This document shows positions 1 through 5,414 of a stretch of 5,600 bases of DNA, one piece after another (positions within the stretch are counted from its first letter, which is position 1; every line of letters starts with the position of its first letter). Source of the DNA: Rhodobacterales bacterium (lineage in GTDB: Bacteria; Pseudomonadota; Alphaproteobacteria; Rhodobacterales; Rhodobacteraceae). A model generated the notes under the pieces. The model had not been told where the DNA came from, made no database searches, and saw only the letters and a list, made by a program, of their open reading frames with translations. Position numbers and translations under genes: made by a program. Location of the stretch: positions 1 to 5,600 of the forward strand of contig JAACVA010000133.1 in assembly GCA_009992615.1 (NCBI GenBank), in the 5' to 3' direction.

Positions 1-201
1 AAGCCTGGGTTTGTCGGCTTCGGGGCGCAGGTCCAGGATGGTCATGGTTTGCAGCGTCTGCGCATCATACCCAATCCAGTCCAGCGCAGCTGTATTCGCC
101 CTGAGGATGCCAAGGGTCTGGGTCGAGAACACCCAGACGGGATGGGAGAGGTAGTCGTACGCCTCGATGGCCGCGCGGGATAGTGATGACACTTCGCTCA
201 T
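1..201 (-). CDS. PAS-domain protein, N-terminal fragment (cut by window edge)
   Basis: Only the first 67 codons are present; the gene continues beyond the left edge. The start ATG at 201-199 is chosen because GAGGA lies four bases upstream; an in-frame ATG at 219-217 would add six residues but lacks as good a ribosome site. The peptide reads like the beginning of a PAS sensory domain: HPVWVFS near residue 20, then a stretch with AN, AAL and a WIGYD turn (residues 35-46), then TILDLRPEAD near residue 55. This pattern is common at the N terminus of PAS sensor kinases and other signalling proteins, but the output domain is outside the window, so the effector (histidine kinase, diguanylate cyclase or other) is unknown. 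It is co-directional with the transfer operon, 99 bases after the coupling protein stop, and seems to have its own promoter. It need not have any role in transfer. Confidence 0.7.
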   Translation of the reverse strand, partial: MSEVSSLSRAAIEAYDYLSHPVWVFSTQTLGILRANTAALDWIGYDAQTLQTMTILDLRPEADKPRL

Positions 202-205
202 GAAT

Positions 206-210
206 TCCTC
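206..210 (-). promoter_or_regulatory. Ribosome binding site of the PAS-domain gene
   Basis: GAGGA on the minus strand lies four bases before the ATG at 201. It decides between this start and the ATG at 219, which has no comparable purine run in front of it. Confidence 0.5.
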
Positions 211-251
211 GCGTGGCATATTCTTCGTCGTTCACTTTTACTTACTGGCAA

Positions 252-279
252 AAGATATTTCTTGCAAAGTGCTCGTCAA
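252..279 (-). promoter_or_regulatory. Candidate sigma-70-type promoter for the PAS-domain gene
   Basis: On the minus strand TTGACG (279-274) is followed after 16 bases by TATCTT (257-252). These match the consensus boxes at 5 of 6 and 4 of 6 positions. They lie in an AT-richer gap between the coupling protein stop and the PAS gene, giving an expected transcript start near 245 and a leader of about 45 bases. No convincing hairpin terminator for the transfer operon is visible in this gap, so read-through from upstream is also possible. This is inferred from sequence only. Confidence 0.4.
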
Positions 280-300
280 TTTCCTGACTGCCTCGTGTGA

Positions 301-2283
301 TCATACGTACTCCGCTATGATCGCCCGCGTCGTCTGGACAGCCATTGCCAGCTCTGACTTGTCTGTTTCCCTGAGGCCCAGTCTCGCTAGATCGAACGCC
401 ACCTGACCTGACCCGCCGCCACCCGCCGCAGTGCGTGCCGCACGGCCCCGAGCGCGATTTGATACGGCTAGACTCGGAACCTGTGTGTCCGTAGTCGGTG
501 CCTTAACTGCCTTGGATAAGCCGTCTGCTCTAGAGTTCCTAACCCCCGCAGCCGCCCGAACCTCCTGCAATTCCTGCTTCAGCTTCTCAACCGTCTCGCG
601 TGTTTCAGACATCTGCCGATCGCGCCGCAGTCCGTCCTCATCAGGGTACGGGAAACTCCCCGTCTGGCCCGCGTGCAGAGCCTTCAGCGCCGGGTCTTCG
701 AAATACTTGATCCGCCGCGCCCGGATCGGCATCTGTGCGTCGATCACGAGGATCACCTCGTCAAGGTCCATGCGGCGGGCCTGGTCTTCTGTCAGGAGCG
801 GCGTGTCTTCTGTCCGCTCAGAGACGCTGCGCCCCTCGAACGGGTTGCGCCCGACCGCACGCGACCGGGTCACAACGCGCTTGGTGGTCTTGCCGACGGC
901 CTGGCTGAGTTCCTCGATCGTCTTCTGCTCGGACGGGGTGAGGTAGAGCTTCACGCCTGCACCGCCCTGCAGCGACCTGCGGGTGTTTTCGCCATAGATC
1001 TCGTCCAGCGCCGGAATGCTCTGAGTGACGATGGCGAGGTTGCCGCCGAAGGAGCGCAGCGTCTTGATGCTCTCGGCGACGATCGGCATTTTCCCAAGGC
1101 GATCGAACTCGTCGAGCATGATCATCACGGGCCAGGGCTCGTCGTCCCCAGGCTCCTGCGCCTGCAGCGAGGCGATCAGATCCGAGAAGAAGAGCCTGAT
1201 CAGCGGGGCCAGCGGGCGGATCATCTCGGACTCGACCACGAGATAAATCGCATGCGGGCGACGCCGGATGTCCCGGAAGGAGAAGTCCGAGGTTGCGGTG
1301 GCTGCGTCGATGGCGCGGTTGTCCCAGGTGTCGAGACCCGAAGTCATCAGGAGCGACAGGTAGGAGGTAAGGGTGTCGTTGTTGGTCGAAGCCATGCGCT
1401 CGAAGATCAGCTTGGCAGATGTGTTCTTCACCTCCTGCGCGCGCTTCAGGTATTCCTTCTGCTTGTCGCCGCCCGAGGCGGTGATGCGGTAGATCTCGCC
1501 GATGGTCGGCACACCGCGCTCGAAGGCCAGAAGGCCGGCCGCCACGAACAGATCGATGCCGCCTGCAAGGAGACCGCTCAGCTTTTCGTTGTCGGTCTGC
1601 AGGAAGAGCTTGGCGGTCAGCTTCAACTCCATCTGCTGCCGGTCAGGGTTGGTCATGGCCGCGATGCGGGCCAGGGGGTTGTAGCGATGCGTTGGCCGGT
1701 CCCAGTCGGTCGGCGCGAATCGGAACACCTTGTCCCCCATGCTGGCGCGAAAGCGCGAGGTTTCGCGGAAGTTCTCGCCTTTCACGTCGAGCACCACGGC
1801 CGAACCCTTGTAGGTCAGCAGGTTCGGGATCACGAAGCCCACCCCCTTGCCTCGACCCGTCGGCGCCACGATCAGCGCATGTGGGAAGGTCTTGGACACG
1901 AGAAACGGGCGCTTCGATTTCGGGGGGCCGAGCTTGCCGAGAAGGAAGCCGCCGCCCGGTTTGGCGAAGAAGCCGTTGCGCTTCATCTCGCCCCGGGTCT
2001 GCCAATGCGTCGTGCCGAAGCGCGTCAGGGCATCGCCAAGAAGCGTGACGCTCAGCATCAGCGCGGCGATCCCAAAGCCTGCGAGGATCAGGTTCACCCA
2101 GAGAAAGTCCCGCGGCGCGCTGACACCGAGCGCGCGGTACTCGCGTGCGAGTAAGGTGACGTCGAATGCGTCCGTCCGAAGCCCGTAGCGGATGGTGAGG
2201 TAGCCGGTAGCCACGACATAGCCGATGGCGAGGCCAACCAGCGTCAGGCTCAGAATCCCACCCGCGATCTTGCCCTTATCCAT
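301..2283 (-). CDS. VirD4/TraG-family type IV coupling protein (conjugative DNA-transfer ATPase)
   Basis: This is an inner-membrane ATPase that links the relaxosome to a type IV secretion channel and powers DNA export. The 660-residue product, a normal length for the family, has two membrane segments at about residues 5-32 and 62-84. A cytoplasmic nucleotide-binding domain follows: the Walker A motif PTGRGKGVG at 141-149 (Lys146), DVKGEN at 166-171, the Walker B motif VMIMLDEF at 386-393 (Asp391, Glu392), and a TQS motif at 420-422. Residues 559-580 look like a short coiled coil. The start ATG at 2283 is preferred over upstream in-frame starts (2304, 2358) because AAAAGGGG lies seven bases before it, the hydrophobic N terminus follows directly, and it overlaps the relaxase stop by 8 bases. 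The last 80 or so codons (below about position 540) use codons such as TTA, CTA, AGA, ATA and TCA more than the rest of the gene. The family call is secure; the symbols virD4 and traG are both used for such genes, so none is assigned. Confidence 0.95.
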   Translation of the reverse strand: MDKGKIAGGILSLTLVGLAIGYVVATGYLTIRYGLRTDAFDVTLLAREYRALGVSAPRDFLWVNLILAGFGIAALMLSVTLLGDALTRFGTTHWQTRGEMKRNGFFAKPGGGFLLGKLGPPKSKRPFLVSKTFPHALIVAPTGRGKGVGFVIPNLLTYKGSAVVLDVKGENFRETSRFRASMGDKVFRFAPTDWDRPTHRYNPLARIAAMTNPDRQQMELKLTAKLFLQTDNEKLSGLLAGGIDLFVAAGLLAFERGVPTIGEIYRITASGGDKQKEYLKRAQEVKNTSAKLIFERMASTNNDTLTSYLSLLMTSGLDTWDNRAIDAATATSDFSFRDIRRRPHAIYLVVESEMIRPLAPLIRLFFSDLIASLQAQEPGDDEPWPVMIMLDEFDRLGKMPIVAESIKTLRSFGGNLAIVTQSIPALDEIYGENTRRSLQGGAGVKLYLTPSEQKTIEELSQAVGKTTKRVVTRSRAVGRNPFEGRSVSERTEDTPLLTEDQARRMDLDEVILVIDAQMPIRARRIKYFEDPALKALHAGQTGSFPYPDEDGLRRDRQMSETRETVEKLKQELQEVRAAAGVRNSRADGLSKAVKAPTTDTQVPSLAVSNRARGRAARTAAGGGGSGQVAFDLARLGLRETDKSELAMAVQTTRAIIAEYV

Positions 2284-2298
2284 GGGTGATCCCCTTTT
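2276..2298 (-). promoter_or_regulatory. Translational coupling junction, relaxase to coupling protein
   Basis: The minus-strand ATGGATAA (2283-2276) holds both the coupling protein start and the relaxase TAA stop. The Shine-Dalgarno AAAAGGGG (2298-2291) lies inside the last relaxase codons, seven bases before the ATG. This layout suggests that ribosomes ending the relaxase restart on the coupling protein. Confidence 0.6.
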
Positions 2299-4627
2299 CG
2301 CCATGGGCTGCGGCGTGACGCGCGCGCTGTGCCTCGATCTGTTCCTCAGCCAAGGCATCCAGAACCCGCTCCATGGCCGGGCCGTGGGCAGTCACCTCAC
2401 TGCTTTCCAGATAGGCCTTCGCAAGCTCCAGCTGCCGCAGCGGATGTTCGGTGAACTTGTCCAACACATCAGCATGGCCCGCGCGCAGGGCGGTGACCGC
2501 GTTTGGCGTGAGGTTTCTGTCGACTTGCTCGATCAGGCGCTGCCCAGCTGTTTCGGAGAGAGCTGTGCCATCCTCGGCCTTGGCCCGCTGGAGGAACGTC
2601 ATCACATCAGGGGCGGTCTCAGCCATGAAGCGCCGCTCGGCATAGTCTTGCCGCGCTTGGTCCTCGATGTCGAAGCTCCGTTCGCTGATGTAGGCGCGTG
2701 AGGCCCCCATGGCGCGCAGCCGGTTGATCTCATCCTGCACCGCGGTACCGAACTCTTCATCGGGCATTTCCGCGCGGTAGCGCGCGAGGGTGCGGTCATC
2801 TTCGGAGATCGGACCAAGATGTTGCGAAGGATCGCGCAGAGCGAGGTCCATGTCGCCCGCGTGGAGCCTGCGATCCTTTTCTTCGACGGCGTACTCCTGC
2901 GGTTTGCGGCTGTCGGTGATCTTGTCCCATGCCATCGAGGCAAGTTCAGCGTGATCGGGCGATCGCTGTGCATAGGCGTTGAAGGCGGCGCGGGCTTCTT
3001 CCACTTCGACAGCACCGGCCCTGCGCACGGAAGGGTCGTCTGAGAACGGGTAGGTGAAATCTGTCCGTCGGAACTGGGCGACCAGCTGCTGGAAGTCCTG
3101 CCGCTCGGACGGGGCGAAGGCGTCCGGTCCCGCGTCGTCGAGATCGCGGCCCAGTGGCGTTAGACGTTCGGCGAGCGAGACCTCGGCATCCTCCGCCTCA
3201 TCGACATCGTCGACCGCCCGCAAGATGCGCGCATCGGTCAGAGTATCGCCTAGGCGGACGTGAACGGCTTCCAGCCGGTCCAGCGCTTCCTCGCGATCCT
3301 CGCCCTTCTCCAGATCGAGGTCGCCCGCCGTGGCGATGGCGCGCAGATCCTGTGCCAGCCACTGGCGCTCGAGGGCTGCATTGCCAGCACCCTCGCGCAT
3401 GCGGGCGGCCACGGCTTCGGGGTCGATCCCCGTGCCCTGTAGCGCCTCCGTAAGCCGTGCCTTCACATCCCCCTCGTCGAGGCGTTCGAGTTGGTCTTCG
3501 CGCATATTGGCGCGCGCATAGACGCCGTCGCGGGACGGCGCATCAAGCAGCGCGGCCGAGCGGTCCCCCAGCGGATTGAGATGCGCGACCGAGGCCAGCA
3601 CATCGGTAAGCTTGCGCTCGATTTGTGGCCGCTCGGACGCAGGCGCACGGTCGATCGCAGCCTCGATCTGGCGGATGTTCTGGGAAAACTCGGTGATCAG
3701 CGTGTCAAACGCCGTTTCGTCTTGGGACATATAGATGGCTCCGTCAGATTGGACCTGACCGCCACTGGCAAGGATGGTGCTGGCCCGCTCAAGGGCCTCG
3801 GCCACGTCATCGAAGTTCGACCGGGACGCCTCGGCAGCCAGACCCCGATAGGTCAGCGCGTTGCGCGCCACCGTCTGCAGGGCTGCGGCGAGATCAGCGC
3901 CTGTGCGCTGGCGCTCGACCGGCGGCCGGCCCTCGTCACGGGCCTTGTAGACCTCGCGGGTCTCGGCGCGGTAGGTCGTGACCCCCCGGTCAAGACGCCG
4001 TGTCGCCTCGAGCCGGATCCCGTGGACCTGCGCCGCCTCGACCATCGCCACCCGGAAGGCGTCGTAGTTGAAGTGGTGATCCTTCCCGAGAAAGAACATT
4101 TCGCCATCCTTGCTGCGGCGGTTCAGAACGATATGCGCATGTGGATGCGCGCGATCTTGGTGTATTGCAGCAATATAGTCGAATTGCGACCCCTCACCTT
4201 GAAAGAACTTCTCACAGACGGATTCCGTGATCGCGCGCACCTCCTCACCGCTGGTGCCAACGGGAAATGCCATCAGCAGATGCGAGGTATGGCCGAGCTT
4301 GGGGCTGTGCCGCTCACCCCATTGGTTCTCAAATCGGCGTACGACCCGGTCGATCTCGGCCTCGGACAGGGTCTTCGTGCCATCATGTGTGCCACGACTG
4401 TCGAGGATGTGGCTCGACTTGGTGGTAAGATACGTCAGCTGAGCCTTCAACTGCGCCCCAGTGTGGCACCCTCCTTTGGAAATCGGCTTGAAGATGGCCG
4501 GCGAATAGCCCCGCGCCGCGCGCACCATCTGCGCGTTCCTGGCAATTCCCTGCCAGCTGCCGGTGACCCGGCTCCAGTCGCGATCGAAGAGGGCGGGCCC
4601 GACACCGTGGGCAAGGCGCTTACCCAC
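2276..4627 (-). CDS. VirD2-like relaxase (DNA-nicking mobilization nuclease)
   Basis: The enzyme nicks the transfer origin through a tyrosine, stays bound to the 5' end and is exported with the strand. In the 783-residue product the N-terminal third carries the relaxase motifs. AQLTYLTTK at 62-70 supplies the probable nucleophile Tyr66. HLLMAFPVGTS at 116-126 corresponds to the second motif. IHQDRAHPHAHIVLNRR at 155-171 is the metal-binding histidine motif (His161, His163, His165, with Asp158). This arrangement resembles VirD2-type relaxases, usually grouped in MOBP. From about residue 230 the protein is a long charged, mostly helical, Glu/Asp/Arg/Ala-rich region with no domain I recognise; it may carry the secretion signal and protein contacts. 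The start is GTG at 4627, directly after an in-frame stop and overlapping the mobC stop by 8 bases. A possible alternative is ATG at 4528 (residue 34), which has AGGA eight bases upstream; both retain all motifs. Confidence 0.93.
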   Translation of the reverse strand: MGKRLAHGVGPALFDRDWSRVTGSWQGIARNAQMVRAARGYSPAIFKPISKGGCHTGAQLKAQLTYLTTKSSHILDSRGTHDGTKTLSEAEIDRVVRRFENQWGERHSPKLGHTSHLLMAFPVGTSGEEVRAITESVCEKFFQGEGSQFDYIAAIHQDRAHPHAHIVLNRRSKDGEMFFLGKDHHFNYDAFRVAMVEAAQVHGIRLEATRRLDRGVTTYRAETREVYKARDEGRPPVERQRTGADLAAALQTVARNALTYRGLAAEASRSNFDDVAEALERASTILASGGQVQSDGAIYMSQDETAFDTLITEFSQNIRQIEAAIDRAPASERPQIERKLTDVLASVAHLNPLGDRSAALLDAPSRDGVYARANMREDQLERLDEGDVKARLTEALQGTGIDPEAVAARMREGAGNAALERQWLAQDLRAIATAGDLDLEKGEDREEALDRLEAVHVRLGDTLTDARILRAVDDVDEAEDAEVSLAERLTPLGRDLDDAGPDAFAPSERQDFQQLVAQFRRTDFTYPFSDDPSVRRAGAVEVEEARAAFNAYAQRSPDHAELASMAWDKITDSRKPQEYAVEEKDRRLHAGDMDLALRDPSQHLGPISEDDRTLARYRAEMPDEEFGTAVQDEINRLRAMGASRAYISERSFDIEDQARQDYAERRFMAETAPDVMTFLQRAKAEDGTALSETAGQRLIEQVDRNLTPNAVTALRAGHADVLDKFTEHPLRQLELAKAYLESSEVTAHGPAMERVLDALAEEQIEAQRARHAAAHGEKGITHG
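4620..4627 (-). promoter_or_regulatory. Start/stop overlap, mobC-like gene to relaxase
   Basis: The minus-strand GTGGGTAA contains the relaxase GTG start and the TAA stop of the mobC-like gene. The nearest purine run (AAGG) is only one base from the GTG, so initiation here would depend on coupling to the upstream gene. It has the same form as the downstream junction ATGGATAA, which favours the GTG as a real start. Confidence 0.5.
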
Positions 4628-5204
4628 GCCTTAGCCGATCCGGGACGAGCGGGGCCCATGCCTTTGTGACCTTGAGCGCCAGATCGGCACGGCGCTTCAA
4701 GAGAAGCGCCTGCAAGCGATCAGTCAGATCGAGGATCAGCCCTGCGAATTCGCGAATATGCCCGTGGCTTTCCGCAGTGTAGGACAAAGGCTGGCCCTTT
4801 AGCCTGGCTTCGTTCAGCCGCCGTGCCACCTGATTGATGTTGTTGCCGATACGGCTGATGTCGGCCGCCCGAGCAGAAAGGGCCTCAGTCAACGCGTGAT
4901 CGGGTTCCAGGATTTCATCAGCAGCCAACACCAAATGGCGCAAGGCATCTGTGCGATTGGTGATGCCATGACGGGCAAGTGCGGCATCAAACGCGGCTAA
5001 CTCACGTCGGCTGACCCGCAGACCAATGACGATCGGCCGGCTGCCATTCGCGTTTTGCCGGTCCAGAGCGTGGTTCACGGCATTGTAGATCGTCTTCAGG
5101 CTGACCCCATACCGCTGGGCCAGATCAGCAGCGGCGACGCCCTGCGCACGCTCTTTGGCGATGCTCAGACGGTCGGTTTCGGTCAGTCTTCGGCCGCGTG
5201 ACAT
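4620..5204 (-). CDS. mobC: MobC-like relaxosome accessory protein with N-terminal helix-turn-helix
   Basis: This is a DNA-binding accessory protein expected to help the relaxase open and recognise the transfer origin, and possibly to repress its own operon. The 194-residue product has three parts. Residues 9-46 (TETDRLSIAKERAQG, then DLAQRYGVSLKTIYNAV) form a helix-turn-helix like those of resolvases and transposases. Residues 57-95 (PIVIGLRVSRRELAAF onward) look like a ribbon-helix-helix. Residues 116-133 (ISRIGNNINQVARRLNEA) match the signature of the MobC family, followed by a helical, basic C terminus. The ATG at 5204 is chosen because the HTH begins just after it; a GTG at 5234 would add ten residues but its only purine run touches the start codon. 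The site for the ATG is also poor, AGGA being 14 bases away. The extra N-terminal HTH makes it longer than the common short MobC proteins. It is first in the operon, beside the inverted repeats and the heptad array. Confidence 0.85.
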   Translation of the reverse strand: MSRGRRLTETDRLSIAKERAQGVAAADLAQRYGVSLKTIYNAVNHALDRQNANGSRPIVIGLRVSRRELAAFDAALARHGITNRTDALRHLVLAADEILEPDHALTEALSARAADISRIGNNINQVARRLNEARLKGQPLSYTAESHGHIREFAGLILDLTDRLQALLLKRRADLALKVTKAWAPLVPDRLRRG

Positions 5205-5238
5205 TTTGAAGTTAACGTTCCTATTTCTTGCCACCTTC

Positions 5239-5291
5239 GTACAAGCCCGCCTTCTCCCAGCACAAGCGGAGAAGGCATTAAGGGCTTGTAC
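5239..5291. repeat. Nested perfect inverted repeat; candidate oriT or mobC operator
   Basis: Outer arms GTACAAGCCC (5239-5248) and GGGCTTGTAC (5282-5291) match perfectly over 10 bp. Directly inside, GCCTTCTCC (5249-5257) pairs with GGAGAAGGC (5268-5276) over 9 bp, with a 10-base loop and a 5-base ATTAA bulge on the right side. The loop contains GCACAAGC (5260-5267), a near copy of the arm element GTACAAGC, exactly 21 bp from the left copy and in the same orientation. So there are two direct copies and one inverted copy of the element. The position, 35 bases before the mobC-like start, suits a transfer origin, an operator for an autoregulating MobC, or both. I found no match to the known nic consensus YATCCTGY here, so the oriT reading is inference. 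Confidence 0.6.
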
Positions 5292-5301
5292 TCAATGTAG
5301 A

Positions 5302-5324
5302 AAATCGGCCCTTGGGGCCGATTT
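5302..5324 (-). terminator. 10-bp hairpin with 3-base loop, weak terminator-like
   Basis: AAATCGGCCC (5302-5311) and GGGCCGATTT (5315-5324) form a perfect 10-bp stem around TTG. Read on the minus strand the stem ends in TTTT then C, a short U tract. It could stop transcripts coming from the heptad array before mobC, which would place the mobC promoter between 5205 and 5301. On the plus strand no U tract follows. It may instead be part of the relaxosome site. The stem is certain; its role is not. Confidence 0.35.
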
Positions 5325-5341
5325 GACGTCCTTTGTCAAAT
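5321..5341. repeat. 7-bp inverted repeat sharing bases with the adjacent hairpin
   Basis: ATTTGAC (5321-5327) and GTCAAAT (5335-5341) are perfect complements around a 7-base spacer. The left arm shares four bases (5321-5324) with the preceding 10-bp hairpin, so the two structures could not both form fully on one strand. On the minus strand the right arm includes TTGACA (5339-5334), an ideal -35 box, but no acceptable -10 box lies 16-18 bases on, so no promoter is called. Confidence 0.4.
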
Positions 5342-5343
5342 GC

Positions 5344-5379
5344 AGCGCGCAACGCGCTCAATGTAACGCGTACCGCGTT
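5344..5379. repeat. Pair of 15-bp palindromes spaced 21 bp, within the heptad array
   Basis: AGCGCG-CAA-CGCGCT (5344-5358) and AACGCG-TAC-CGCGTT (5365-5379) each have perfect 6-bp arms around 3 bases. Their centres are 21 bp apart, which is three heptads and two helical turns, so both would face the same side of the DNA. This is typical of sites for dimeric DNA-binding proteins, though GC-rich heptads alone could produce such symmetry. Confidence 0.45.
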
Positions 5380-5383
5380 CCCT

Positions 5384-5414
5384 GCACCGTTGCATCACGT
5401 GCTATGCACGGTGC
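5384..5414. repeat. 11-bp inverted repeat with a one-base bulge at the array's phase slip
   Basis: GCACCGTTGCAT (5384-5395) pairs with ATGCACGGTGC (5404-5414) over 11 bp if one T of the left arm is looped out. The loop is CACGTGCT. The same T (5390 or 5391) is the only base that breaks the heptad phase, so removing it would restore both the perfect palindrome and the unbroken array. Confidence 0.45.

Noticed and set aside
673..2154. Long plus-strand open frame of 493 codons
   Set aside because: It lies fully antisense to the coupling protein gene, whose motifs are unmistakable. Its translation is rich in His, Arg, Asp and Glu with no recognisable domain, as expected from the complement of a GC-rich gene.
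3491..4669. Plus-strand open frame of 392 codons
   Set aside because: It is antisense to the relaxase, including its catalytic region, and shows no family signature of its own; it is a shadow of GC-rich codon use.
4905..4916. AATCCTGG on the minus strand as a P-type nic site
   Set aside because: It resembles the YATCCTGY consensus only partly, lies inside the mobC-like coding sequence and has no adjacent inverted repeat.
5205..5234. Extended mobC start at GTG 5234
   Set aside because: The purine run GAAG abuts the GTG, too close to act as a ribosome site, and the ten extra residues add no visible domain. It is kept only as an alternative.
5334..5339. TTGACA on the minus strand as the mobC promoter
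   Set aside because: No plausible -10 box occurs at 16-18 bases; the following bases are the GC-rich hairpin.
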